NCBI RefSeq assembly: GCF_003815015.1
Contig: NZ_RKRE01000002.1
Location: 620,001-684,000 of the forward strand
Length of the DNA stretch: 64,000 nt
Source: Thermodesulfitimonas autotrophica
GTDB taxonomy: Bacteria > Bacillota > Desulfotomaculia > Desulfotomaculales > Ammonificaceae
Direction: 5' to 3'
The notes beneath the pieces were generated by a model. The model saw nothing but the letters and a program-made list of their open reading frames with translations. It did not search any database and was not told where the DNA came from. Shown one piece after another: positions 51,684 to 59,176 of the stretch. The first letter of the stretch is position 1, and each line of letters opens with the position of its first letter. A program made the position numbers and the translations under genes.

Positions 51684-51769
51684 CTAGCGGCAGGAGGAGT
51701 TTGTTGGCGGGCGTTGAATTGTTAAGGCAAAAAGGGGCTATTTGAGGAAAAGGAAGGCAGGCGAGAAGG

Positions 51770-52534
51770 TTGAGCAGGGTAATCGCGATCGCCAACCAAA
51801 AGGGAGGCGTAGCGAAAACGACTACGGCCGTAAACCTCGGCGCCTGCCTTGCTATGCTGGGGCGAAGAACGCTTGTGGTTGACGCTGATCCGCAGGGAAA
51901 CGCGTCGAGCGGACTGGGGGTTAGCCCGGCAAAGGTTTCGCGGTCGCTTTACGATGTGCTTGTTGGGGGGGTGCCGCTGCGCGCGGCGGTTGTGCGGTGC
52001 CCCTGGGTTGAACAGTTGGATGTGGTTCCGGCAAACCTGAGTCTTGCCGGCGCGGAGGTAGAACTGGTTGGTGTTGCCGGGCGGGAAAGCGTGTTGGCGC
52101 GGGGACTGGCCGAAGTGAAGAGTGATTACACCTTTATCCTGATCGACTGTCCCCCTTCGCTCGGGCTGTTGACGCTTAACGCGCTAACGGCAGCCGATTC
52201 GGTGATTATCCCGATCCAGTGCGAGTATTACGCGCTCGAAGGGGTGGGGCACCTGCTGAATACGATTCAGTTGGTGAAGAGACGGCTAAATCCGCGTTTG
52301 GAGATCGAAGGCGTTCTGTTGACGATGTTTAACGGGCGGACTAATTTGTCGATCCAGGTGGCGGAAGAAGTGAAGAAGCATTTTCGGCAGAAGGTATACC
52401 GGACCATCATTCCCCGGAACGTGCGGTTGAGCGAGGCGCCGAGCCACGGCATGCCAGTAGTGGTGTACGACCCGCGGAGCCGCGGCGCGGAGGTTTACTT
52501 CGAGCTAGCAAAGGAAGTGATGGGCGGTGAGTAA
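51770..52534 (+). CDS. parA: Chromosome-partitioning ATPase ParA/Soj
   Basis: Deviant Walker ATPase: KGGVAKTTTAVNLGA at the N-terminus with the signature lysine, DADPQGNASSGLG and IDCPPSLGLLTLNAL. 254 residues. TTG start preceded by GGCAGGCGAGAAGG. Works with ParB-parS in origin segregation and, in spore formers, in regulating DnaA and Spo0A activity. Overlaps parB by eight bases. Confidence 0.96.
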   Translation: MSRVIAIANQKGGVAKTTTAVNLGACLAMLGRRTLVVDADPQGNASSGLGVSPAKVSRSLYDVLVGGVPLRAAVVRCPWVEQLDVVPANLSLAGAEVELVGVAGRESVLARGLAEVKSDYTFILIDCPPSLGLLTLNALTAADSVIIPIQCEYYALEGVGHLLNTIQLVKRRLNPRLEIEGVLLTMFNGRTNLSIQVAEEVKKHFRQKVYRTIIPRNVRLSEAPSHGMPVVVYDPRSRGAEVYFELAKEVMGGE

Positions 52535-53396
52535 GGCGCGCGGTCTCGGACGGGGTCTGGACGCGCTCATCCCGGTGGTAACGGATGCGGGCGAGGAGCT
52601 GCGCGAGATCGAGATCGAGAGGATCCGGCCTAATCCCCGGCAGGCGCGTGAGGTCTGGGATGAGGAGGGGCTCCGCGAACTGGCGGCTTCGATCCGGGAG
52701 CATGGTTTGTTACAACCGGTGGTGGTACGGCCGGTGGGCGACGGCTACGAGATTGTAGCGGGAGAAAGGCGTTGGCGGGCGTGCCGAATGCTGGGTTGGG
52801 AGAAGATTCTGGCGCTGGTGCGCAGCTATGATGACGAGCAGACGGCCGTGGCGCTGTTAGTGGAGAATTTGCAACGTGCGGACCTGAACCCGCTTGAGGA
52901 GGCGGCCGCCTACCGGCGGCTGATGGAAGAGTTCGGGTTGACGCAGGAAGAGATCGCCCGCCGCGTGGGGAAGAGCAGGGCGGCGGTGGGGAACACGTTA
53001 CGTTTGCTGGCATTGCCGGCGGGGGTAGTGGCGCTGTTGCGGCGGGGCGAGTTAAGCGCCGGACACGCGCGCGCCCTGCTGTCTTTGGGCGATGCGGGGC
53101 GGCAGGAGGAGCTGGCGCAGCGGGTGGCGGCGAAGGGATTGTCGGTGCGGCAGGTAGAGGAGCTCGTGCGGCGGGAGCAGGAAGCGGCGGCGGCAAGAGA
53201 AACCGGAAGCGGGGGCGTGGCCCTGGACGAGGAACTGGCAGGAGCGGTTGCCCAGATCGGGGCGAAGTTGCGGGCGAAGGTGGCGGTGCGGCCGCTGCGG
53301 CGGGGGTGGCGGGTGGAACTCAGTTTTAGAGAGCGGGAGGACCTTGATCGTTTTTTTGAGAAGGTCTGCGGGCAAAAAGTTTCACGTGAAACCTGA
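52527..53396 (+). CDS. parB: Chromosome-partitioning protein ParB/Spo0J
   Basis: CTP-dependent sliding clamp that loads at parS. Begins KARGLGRGLDALIP (ParA-stimulating peptide), then the GERRWRACRMLGW CTP-binding box and ENLQRADLNPLEEA, a helix-turn-helix at EEIARRVGKSRAAVGNTLRLL, and a C-terminal dimer domain. 289 residues, GTG start. The last codons are formed by a parS site. Confidence 0.96.
   Translation: MSKARGLGRGLDALIPVVTDAGEELREIEIERIRPNPRQAREVWDEEGLRELAASIREHGLLQPVVVRPVGDGYEIVAGERRWRACRMLGWEKILALVRSYDDEQTAVALLVENLQRADLNPLEEAAAYRRLMEEFGLTQEEIARRVGKSRAAVGNTLRLLALPAGVVALLRRGELSAGHARALLSLGDAGRQEELAQRVAAKGLSVRQVEELVRREQEAAAARETGSGGVALDEELAGAVAQIGAKLRAKVAVRPLRRGWRVELSFREREDLDRFFEKVCGQKVSRET
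53379..53392 (+). promoter_or_regulatory. parS centromere site inside parB
   Basis: The 14-base palindrome GTTTCACGTGAAAC is the core of the bacterial parS consensus. It encodes the ParB C-terminal residues Val-Ser-Arg-Glu-Thr. Located 8 kb from oriC. Confidence 0.95.
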
Positions 53397-53413
53397 CGGT
53401 GAAACAGGTCGCT

Positions 53414-53734
53414 ATGGACGCGTTTACAAAAGGCCTTATTCTCGGGCTGTTGATCGGGGAGGGTCATTTTGGCGGTGACGGGCGCCAGCCCCACGTTACC
53501 CTGCGCATGCACGCCCGGCACGAAAAACTCTTTACCTGGCTCGTCGCTGCCGTTCCGGGTTCCCGCCTCTACGGTCCCTATAACCACGGGGGGCGCGTCT
53601 ACTACCAGTGGATGGTGCGGGGCGCGCCGCTCCGGGAATTGCTGGCCCGGCTTGATCCCGGTATCCTAGCGACGCTTGATCCGCCAACGTACGAGCGGCT
53701 CCAGAAAATGAAGCGTGATTACGGGTTAGATTAA
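53414..53734 (+). CDS. Small LAGLIDADG-like protein after parB
   Basis: 106 residues beginning MDAFTKGLILGLLIGEGHF; the LGLLIGEGHF segment (10-19) has the pattern of a LAGLIDADG helix ending in an acidic residue, followed by beta-like segments (VTLRMHARHEKL, GSRLYGPYNHGGRVYYQW) as in homing-endonuclease folds. Only one motif exists, so activity would need a dimer. Start is ATG at 53414 or GTG at 53399. No intron or intein is seen nearby, so it may be a domesticated DNA-binding protein. Function unknown. Confidence 0.7.
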   Translation: MDAFTKGLILGLLIGEGHFGGDGRQPHVTLRMHARHEKLFTWLVAAVPGSRLYGPYNHGGRVYYQWMVRGAPLRELLARLDPGILATLDPPTYERLQKMKRDYGLD

Positions 53735-53801
53735 GAGTGGGCGCTGGCGTTTTTCTCTCGCTCCAGGCCACGCGTCTTCTCGTGCTTCTAAACTACCGGA
53801 G

Positions 53802-54314
53802 GTGGCAAAACCACAGGTGATTACAGGGGTTTTCTTTCTCCACTACGGCCTCTATATCGTTGCCGCGGCGGCCTTTCTCGGACTTCTCTCCTGCCTGCTG
53901 GCCATCAGCGCCCTGGTTAAACTCGCTGGTCTTTACCGCGCTAACCGCCTTCTTTTACGGCTGGCCCGCGATCCGGCCTTTATCGCCAACATAGAGCAGC
54001 TAGCCGGTGATCTCGAAAACCTTTCCCGGCGGGTGGATGCTCTGAGCGGCGAACAGGAGCAACTTGGTCGTCTGCTGCGCAAATGCGCGCGGACACCCGT
54101 GCTCAAGCGTTTCACTGCCTTCCCCGACGTTGGCGGCGATCTCAGCTTCAGCCTCGCCCTCCTCGACGGCGAAGGCAACGGGGTGATCCTGACCAGTCTA
54201 TACGGGCGGGACGAATCCAGGACCTATGCCAAGCAGGTAACGGCAGGAGCCGCGGTCAGCCGTATTTCGAGCGAGGAGGAAGAAGTGCTCCGGGCGGCGC
54301 GCCAGCAAAGTTAA
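53802..54314 (+). CDS. DUF4446 family membrane-anchored protein
   Basis: 170 residues: an N-terminal membrane helix (about 12-37), a heptad-rich coiled-coil region (about 65-92), then a compact domain with the family pattern RFTAFPDVGGDLSFSLALLD...GVILTSLYGRDESRTYAK in pieces. DUF4446 proteins are often encoded close to parAB in Firmicutes; the function is unknown. The GTG at 53802 lies very close to GGAGG, so the GTG five codons later (53817) is also possible. Confidence 0.85.
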   Translation: MAKPQVITGVFFLHYGLYIVAAAAFLGLLSCLLAISALVKLAGLYRANRLLLRLARDPAFIANIEQLAGDLENLSRRVDALSGEQEQLGRLLRKCARTPVLKRFTAFPDVGGDLSFSLALLDGEGNGVILTSLYGRDESRTYAKQVTAGAAVSRISSEEEEVLRAARQQS

Positions 54315-54373
54315 GGCCTACGCCGCATCAGCAGGGTTTCTGCCGACCATTATAAATTTGGGGGGATTAAAAC

Positions 54374-55015
54374 ATGTTTGCCGACCGCATTGATGCCGGC
54401 CGCCGTCTTGCCGCCCACCTCGCCGGCAGGACATATGAGAACGGTCTCGTTGTGGCTATTCCTCGTGGCGGGGTCGTCGTCGGCGCTGAGATTGCCCGGG
54501 CCCTCCAACTGCCGCTCGATATCATCATCCCCCGCAAGATTGGAGCCCCCCATAACCCAGAGCTGGCTATCGGGGCGGTTACTCAGGACGGCACCGCGAT
54601 TTTCAATGAAGAGTTGCTGCGCCATTTTCACCTTCCCGAGGAAATCAGGGAGCGGCTGGTTGCGGCGGCCGTTGCCGAAACCAGCCGCCGCCTGCAGCTT
54701 TACCGCCACGGCAAGCCCCAACCCTCCTGGCGTGACCGGACGATAATTCTTACCGATGACGGCATCGCGACCGGCTACACGGTACTCGCGGCGCTCCGCT
54801 CGCTCCGCCGGGCCGACCCGAAGGAAATCATCCTGGCGGTGCCGGTTGCCCCCCCAGACACCATAGAGTTTCTCGAACCCGAGGTCGATGAGTTGGTTTG
54901 TCTCCTCGTCCCGGAGGTTTTTCTCGCCGTCGGACAGTTCTATTACCACTTCGACCAGACGAGCGACGAAGAGGTAATCGCCCTTCTTGAAGAACTCGGT
55001 CCGAAAGCCCAGTAG
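54374..55015 (+). CDS. Type I phosphoribosyltransferase domain protein
   Basis: 213 residues with the PRPP loop IILTDDGIATGYT (125-137) and an N-terminal AIPRGGVVVGAEIA region. Related proteins are annotated only as phosphoribosyltransferases, and the accepted base is not known. Start ATG with GGGGGGA upstream. It begins 60 bases after the DUF4446 gene. Confidence 0.85.
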   Translation: MFADRIDAGRRLAAHLAGRTYENGLVVAIPRGGVVVGAEIARALQLPLDIIIPRKIGAPHNPELAIGAVTQDGTAIFNEELLRHFHLPEEIRERLVAAAVAETSRRLQLYRHGKPQPSWRDRTIILTDDGIATGYTVLAALRSLRRADPKEIILAVPVAPPDTIEFLEPEVDELVCLLVPEVFLAVGQFYYHFDQTSDEEVIALLEELGPKAQ

Positions 55016-55105
55016 ATCCGCCCGGTCTGCCGGTATATACCGCCCGGGAAAAGCCTATACTAACCGCAGAAGCGGCTATACTGACGACATAAGGGGGTAA
55101 ATCCG

Positions 55106-55345
55106 GTGGTTAAGGTTGCGGTTGACGAGGGCCTCTCAGGTCTGCGGAATCTTCTCACAAGCGAGGGCTTCGAGGTGGTTCACCCTGAAAACGCCTCCGG
55201 TGCGGTGGCGCTGGTGACCAACGGGCTCCAGGAGAACATGCTCAATATGCAGGAGATGACCTTCCGCGGCCCCGTGATCGACGCGCGGGGGAAAACACCG
55301 GGGGAGATCCTTGCGGCGGTGCGGGCGGCGCTGGAACGGCGCTAG
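55106..55345 (+). CDS. UPF0180 (YkuS-like) protein
   Basis: 79 residues matching the YkuS family: KVAVDEGLSGLRNLLTSEGFEVV at the start and an alternating alpha/beta pattern to the end with VIDARGKTPGEI. Biochemical role unknown. The GTG start at 55106 has AAGGGGG about eight bases upstream. Confidence 0.85.
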   Translation: MVKVAVDEGLSGLRNLLTSEGFEVVHPENASGAVALVTNGLQENMLNMQEMTFRGPVIDARGKTPGEILAAVRAALERR

Positions 55346-55509
55346 GACTGTTGGCGCAGCCGTACGGAACCCTCCAGAGCTATTCCGGGCGGCGCATTTC
55401 ATTCACTGACCCGGGAAAGGATTACGCGCCCAGCCTCCTCCCAGAAGAGCGCTAGTACTCCCATTCATTTCTTGCCTGTCTCGCAACGTCGCTACAGCTA
55501 TCCGGTCTA
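55346..55509. other. Convergent gap between the YkuS-like gene and yyaC
   Basis: 164 bases with no gene, no clear terminator hairpin and no repeat that I can recognise. Confidence 0.5.
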
Positions 55510-56148
55510 TCACCGGCTCCTGGTCCGGACTGTTCCCCACTCCAATGCCCCGCGCGTTTTCTCCTCAGCAGCCGCTACGGCGAGAAAAGCCGCGGCGATT
55601 ACTTCCGCTTGGCGCATTACCACGCTGAGGCGAGTGTTTTGGAGGACCAAATATTCCATAAAACCGCCCACATTAACGACGGCGGTAACGTGCAGGTGAC
55701 CAACCGGCGGGAGCGACTTGTTTACCCCGGCGCCGGGCAGCAAAGGCCCGGTCCCCACGTTGATCTGCCCGACGTTCTCCAGATAGCCCAGGGACGCGTC
55801 TACCGCAATGATGAGGGGATTACGGTGGGCACGGTAAATTTTGCCGAGTTTCTCCTTGAGATTTGCGGCATGTACCGGTTCCGCAAGCGTGCCGTAAACG
55901 TAATAGTAGCTTCCCCCGGCCGCTACGACCTTGCTTCCTACCAGGGGCCCCAAGGAATCCCCTGTAGAACGGTCGGTGCCTATGCACAGGAGTACCTTCG
56001 GCGCGTCGCTACCCGCGCGGCAGCGCGATAGCCTCTCGCGAATATCCGCAGCGAGTAGCGCCACCGCTTGCGGATCCTCGTAGTGGATGCGGAATTTCGC
56101 CGGCACTGACTCTGCCGTGACGTGGGTAATGGCCGGAAATTCTTCCAT
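55510..56148 (-). CDS. yyaC: Putative spore protease YyaC (DUF1256)
   Basis: 212 residues with the family core LLCIGTDRSTGDSLGPLVG, AVDASLGYLENVGQINVG and GPLLPGAGVNKSLPPVG, related to the GPR spore-protease fold. In Bacillus it is made in the forespore. The ATG at 56148 follows AGGTTTGAGCTTCCG; upstream in-frame sequence lacks conservation. It is the only minus-strand gene on the right arm. A forespore-type promoter candidate lies upstream. Confidence 0.9.
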   Translation of the reverse strand: MEEFPAITHVTAESVPAKFRIHYEDPQAVALLAADIRERLSRCRAGSDAPKVLLCIGTDRSTGDSLGPLVGSKVVAAGGSYYYVYGTLAEPVHAANLKEKLGKIYRAHRNPLIIAVDASLGYLENVGQINVGTGPLLPGAGVNKSLPPVGHLHVTAVVNVGGFMEYLVLQNTRLSVVMRQAEVIAAAFLAVAAAEEKTRGALEWGTVRTRSR

Positions 56149-56470
56149 CGGAAGCTCAAACCTCCAAAAAGGGATGACGCGACACGGATGAGAAATTTGT
56201 GCTGCTCTCCCTGGTAAACGGAAAAAACTATTATATTTATTGCCAGCAGCCGCGGGAAATATGCCCGCGGGACCGGAAGGTCTTAAGCAGGGAAAAAGGA
56301 TTTTACCTCTGCGCAGCGAAGATGTCTTAGCAGGGCCGCCGGAGGCGCCCGGTAGCATGTCTCACGGCGGGTACACCACGGAAAGGAAAGCGCGCTGGTG
56401 CCGGTACCGGCCGGCCAAGAAGGCTTCTCCAAGGAGCCCTGGTCGTGGAAGGAGCGTAAAACGGGACGCT
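56149..56470. other. Divergent intergenic region between yyaC and cvpA
   Basis: 322 bases. Contains the candidate forespore promoter of yyaC (56235-56264) and a CCGCGGG..CCCGCGG inverted repeat at about 56251-56271. The open frame running into cvpA from 56240 has no conserved sequence and is not counted. Confidence 0.5.
56235..56264 (-). promoter_or_regulatory. Candidate sigma-F/G promoter of yyaC
   Basis: GCATA (56260-56264) and GGCAATAAAT (56235-56244) on the minus strand, 15 bases apart. This resembles the forespore consensus GYWTA...GGnnAnAnT, with one mismatch and a slightly short spacer. Confidence 0.4.
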
Positions 56471-57166
56471 GTGAACTGGCTTGACATCATACTCCTTGCT
56501 GTCCTGGCGGTGGCGGCTTACCGAGGTCTGAAAACAGGTCTTCTGTTGAGCTGCGTGCGCCTTACCGGGCTGGTGGTAGCGTATTTTGTGGCGACGGCGT
56601 ACCACCGTGCACTCGCTGACTTTTTAGAGGCCCAATGGCATCTCGCCGACCTGCTGGCAGCCTGGCTCAGCCAGTTTACCGGCTCTGGCGCAAATGTGGT
56701 TATGGCTGGGGGAGGGCAGGTTGCGGTGCCTGCTACCGTTTTCCCAGCGGGTAGCCCGCTCCTTCCGGGGGGCGGCACCGGGCTGCCGGGGAGGGCGGGT
56801 TTATACCCGGTAGCCCGGGGCATAATCGGCGCGGTATGCTTTTTCGCCCTCTTTGCGCTTACGGAACGCTTTTGGTATCTCGCCGGCAGCCGGCTGACCT
56901 TTTTCCGGCGCTGGTTCCCCTTTCTCCCTTTCGACCGCCTGGGTGGCCTTTTGTTGGGTGCTGCCTGGGGCTTTCTATGTGGCGCGGTACTGGTGCTGCT
57001 CCTTCTTCATGCAGCCGAATTTTATCGCGTCTTTAAGGGCCCAGAAAACTTTCTGGGCCGCACGCTCGTCACCTCGGCCCTCATGCCGTACTATAAGGGG
57101 CTGCTTAGGATAATGGCGGCGTTTCTGCCAGGCTCCTGGCAACATCTGGTAGCGGGTCCGTGCTGA
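56471..57166 (+). CDS. cvpA: CvpA family membrane protein
   Basis: 231 residues from the GTG at 56471: NWLDIILLAVLAVAAYRGLKTG is the typical CvpA start, followed by hydrophobic segments at about 2-22, 28-48, 118-135 and 165-190. A glycine/proline-rich linker interrupts the middle. Related proteins affect colicin V export and envelope functions; the role here is unknown. The ribosome site is weak. DUF951 follows 12 bases later. Confidence 0.85.
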   Translation: MNWLDIILLAVLAVAAYRGLKTGLLLSCVRLTGLVVAYFVATAYHRALADFLEAQWHLADLLAAWLSQFTGSGANVVMAGGGQVAVPATVFPAGSPLLPGGGTGLPGRAGLYPVARGIIGAVCFFALFALTERFWYLAGSRLTFFRRWFPFLPFDRLGGLLLGAAWGFLCGAVLVLLLLHAAEFYRVFKGPENFLGRTLVTSALMPYYKGLLRIMAAFLPGSWQHLVAGPC

Positions 57167-57178
57167 GGTGGTACGGAT

Positions 57179-57373
57179 TTGTTTGTCCTGCGCACCGGTG
57201 ATCTGGTTCGGCTCCGAAAGCGTCATCCCTGCGGCAGTGACACCTGGGAGGTTCTCCGCACCGGCGTCGACGTTCGCCTGAAGTGTTGCGGGTGCGGCCG
57301 CATCATCCTGATCCCGCGGGAAAAGCTGCTACGCAGCCTCAAAGGCGGCAAACCTCTTGGTGGGGCGGAGTAA
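57179..57373 (+). CDS. DUF951 family protein (YyzM-like)
   Basis: 64 residues with the family pattern LVRLRKRHPCGSDTWEVLRTGVDV and CCGCGR: three to four cysteines suggest a small zinc ribbon. Commonly encoded just before rpsF, as here. TTG start with GAGGTGG upstream. Function unknown. Confidence 0.9.
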   Translation: MFVLRTGDLVRLRKRHPCGSDTWEVLRTGVDVRLKCCGCGRIILIPREKLLRSLKGGKPLGGAE

Positions 57374-57425
57374 GGCGTCTGACGCCCGGGGTGCGGCAGG
57401 TGAAGTCCTCGGGAGCGAAAAAGGC

Positions 57426-57454
57426 TTGCCACCACCTGACGCCTATGGTAAAAT
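57426..57454 (+). promoter_or_regulatory. Promoter of rpsF-ssb-rpsR
   Basis: TTGCCA (57426-57431), 17 bases, TAAAAT (57449-57454). Confidence 0.75.
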
Positions 57455-57460
57455 AAGACC

Positions 57461-57535
57461 GCTTCCGCCACGACGGAAGGCAATAACTCCCTGCCCCGCC
57501 CTCTAAAGCGGGGCCGCCTGAGACCGAAGGGAGGT
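57461..57535 (+). promoter_or_regulatory. rpsF leader, candidate S6:S18 autoregulatory RNA
   Basis: Two hairpins (CTTCCG/CGGAAG and GCCCCGC/GCGGGGC) followed by CCGCC lie before the rpsF ribosome site. Leaders of rpsF operons often bind the S6:S18 complex. The match is structural and positional, not verified against the consensus. Confidence 0.5.
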
Positions 57536-57538
57536 GAA

Positions 57539-57826
57539 GTGGTGCGGCAGTACGAGACCATGTACATCTTACGGACCGGGATCGACGAAGAAGCGACGGA
57601 GGTTGCAATCAACCGGTTTAAGTCGATCGTTGAAGAGAACGGTGGCGCCGTCGACCAGATCGACCGGTGGGGTAAGCGCCGCCTCGCCTACGAGATCGAC
57701 AAGGAGCGCGACGGTTACTACGTGGTGATGCGTTTCAAGGCCGAACCGCCGGTGGCGAAAGAGCTTGACCGCGTCTTCAAGATCTCGGGCGATGTGCTCC
57801 GCCACATCATTATTCGCGAAGATTAG
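57539..57826 (+). CDS. rpsF: 30S ribosomal protein S6
   Basis: 95 residues: RQYETMYILRTGIDEEA at the start and RRLAYEIDKERDGYYVVMRF in the centre are typical. Two adjacent GTG codons follow GGGAGGTGAA; either may start. S6 pairs with S18, encoded two genes downstream. Confidence 0.98.
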   Translation: MVRQYETMYILRTGIDEEATEVAINRFKSIVEENGGAVDQIDRWGKRRLAYEIDKERDGYYVVMRFKAEPPVAKELDRVFKISGDVLRHIIIRED

Positions 57827-57837
57827 GTGGCGGTATA

Positions 57838-58263
57838 ATGCTGAACCGGATCATTTTAATCGGACGTCTGGTCCGCGACCCGGAACTCCGCTACACACCG
57901 AGCGGCACGGCCGTTGCGGGCTTCACCATCGCGGTGGACCGGCCTTATGCCGCAAGGCAGGGCGAGCGCCAGACGGATTTCATCGATATTGTCGTCTGGC
58001 AGAAACAGGCTGAAGTCTGCCACCGGAACCTGACCAAGGGTCGTCTGGTAGCCGTCGAAGGGCGGCTGCAGGTTCGTTCTTACGAGGATAACCAGGGCAT
58101 CCGGCGGAAGGCTGCCGAGGTGGTGGCGGATACGGTGCGGTTCCTGGACCGGCCCCGTGAGGGGGAGAAGGCTCCGGAGGGCGCCGCCCCGAATCAAGAA
58201 GGAGAATTTCCAGAACCCTTCGGGCAGGTCGTTGATTTTTCCGAAGACGACATTCCATTTTGA
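57838..58263 (+). CDS. ssb: Single-stranded DNA-binding protein
   Basis: Replication and repair SSB of 141 residues. OB fold beginning [22 protein letters not shown], then a proline/glutamate-rich linker and the acidic protein-interaction tip ending DDIPF. Located between rpsF and rpsR, the conserved Firmicutes position, with a 12-base gap after rpsF. Confidence 0.98.
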   Translation: MLNRIILIGRLVRDPELRYTPSGTAVAGFTIAVDRPYAARQGERQTDFIDIVVWQKQAEVCHRNLTKGRLVAVEGRLQVRSYEDNQGIRRKAAEVVADTVRFLDRPREGEKAPEGAAPNQEGEFPEPFGQVVDFSEDDIPF

Positions 58264-58298
58264 GGATGAGCACTCAGCGCAACGAAGGAGGTTGGGCG

Positions 58299-58532
58299 AT
58301 GAAACGGGAACGGGGGCGTAACCGGCGCAAGAAGCGTATCTGCAGCTTCTGCGTGGAAAAAGTCCCGGTGGTAGATTATAAGGACGTAGCCCGGCTGAAA
58401 AAGTATATCACCGAGCGCGGGAAAATCCTGCCGCGCCGGATTTCCGGTAACTGTGCGCATCACCAGCGGATGCTGACGGTGGCGATAAAGCGCGCGCGCA
58501 TAATGGCGCTGCTTCCCTTTGTGAGCGAGTAG
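58299..58532 (+). CDS. rpsR: 30S ribosomal protein S18, zinc-binding form
   Basis: 77 residues starting [18 protein letters not shown]. The cysteines in CSFC and the CAHH segment indicate the zinc-containing (C+) paralog rather than the zinc-free form. ATG at 58299 with GAAGGAGG upstream. Followed by a strong terminator. Confidence 0.97.
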   Translation: MKRERGRNRRKKRICSFCVEKVPVVDYKDVARLKKYITERGKILPRRISGNCAHHQRMLTVAIKRARIMALLPFVSE

Positions 58533-58558
58533 CCGGGCGTGTTCTTTTGGTGGCGGAG

Positions 58559-58603
58559 AAGGCCTGCCGTCCAAATGCTGGTGCGGCGGCCTTAAATTTT
58601 TTT
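58559..58603 (+). terminator. Intrinsic terminator of rpsF-ssb-rpsR
   Basis: AAGGCC-T-GCCG pairs with CGGC-GGCCTT around a loop of about 14 bases, followed by AAATTTTTTT. Confidence 0.85.
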
Positions 58604-58715
58604 CGGGGGCGCCGCGCGCGCTCCCGGCTGCCGGGGCAGCAGGATTTCGGTGCGCCGCGTAGAACCTACAAGTTGGTGGCTTTAAGGGTGCCGGACCTTT
58701 ACGGGGGGTATTGCG

Positions 58716-59162
58716 GTGCAGGTCGTCCTCTTAAAAGACGTTCCTTCTCTAGGCAAGGCAGGCGAGGTGGTATCAGTGGCGGAAGGGTACGCCCGCAACT
58801 ACCTGATACCGCGGAAGTTAGCGGAGCCTGTCTCGCCGGGAAAACTTGAGGAGTTGCAGCGGGTCCGCCAGCAACGGGAAAAAAAGCAGGCAGAAATGCA
58901 GCGGCGGGCGGAAAAGGTGGCCGCCGCGCTTAAAGACCGGACGATTCCGGTACGGGTGAAGACAGGCGAAGGAGGGCGCCTTTTTGGCGCCGTTACCGCA
59001 AAGGATATCGCCGGGGTGCTGCAGCGGGAATGCGGTATCGCGATCGACAAGAAGCAGGTCGCGCTTCCGGCACCGCTTAAAGAGATAGGCACCTACCCGG
59101 TAACCGTCAGGCTGGCGCCGGGTGTTAGCGTTACTCTGCAGGTGGCGGTGCTGCCAGAATAA
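58716..59162 (+). CDS. rplI: 50S ribosomal protein L9
   Basis: 148 residues: MQVVLLKDVPSLGKAGEVVSV start with the YARNYLIPRKLA signature, a long connecting helix rich in Lys/Arg/Glu (about 45-80) and a C-terminal globular domain. GTG start after GGGGGG. The gdpP gene that often separates rpsR and rplI in Firmicutes is absent; the 183-base gap holds only the terminator and GC-rich sequence. Confidence 0.97.
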   Translation: MQVVLLKDVPSLGKAGEVVSVAEGYARNYLIPRKLAEPVSPGKLEELQRVRQQREKKQAEMQRRAEKVAAALKDRTIPVRVKTGEGGRLFGAVTAKDIAGVLQRECGIAIDKKQVALPAPLKEIGTYPVTVRLAPGVSVTLQVAVLPE

Positions 59163-59176
59163 TGAGGTGAGCGAAG

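Noticed and set aside
56240-56470. N-terminal extension of cvpA starting at 56240
   Set aside because: The extension is basic and repetitive, crosses the yyaC promoter region and lacks family similarity; CvpA proteins begin at the NWLDIILL segment.
58547-58849. Plus-strand open frame between rpsR and rplI
   Set aside because: It starts within the terminator, overlaps rplI in another frame, and shows no conserved features.
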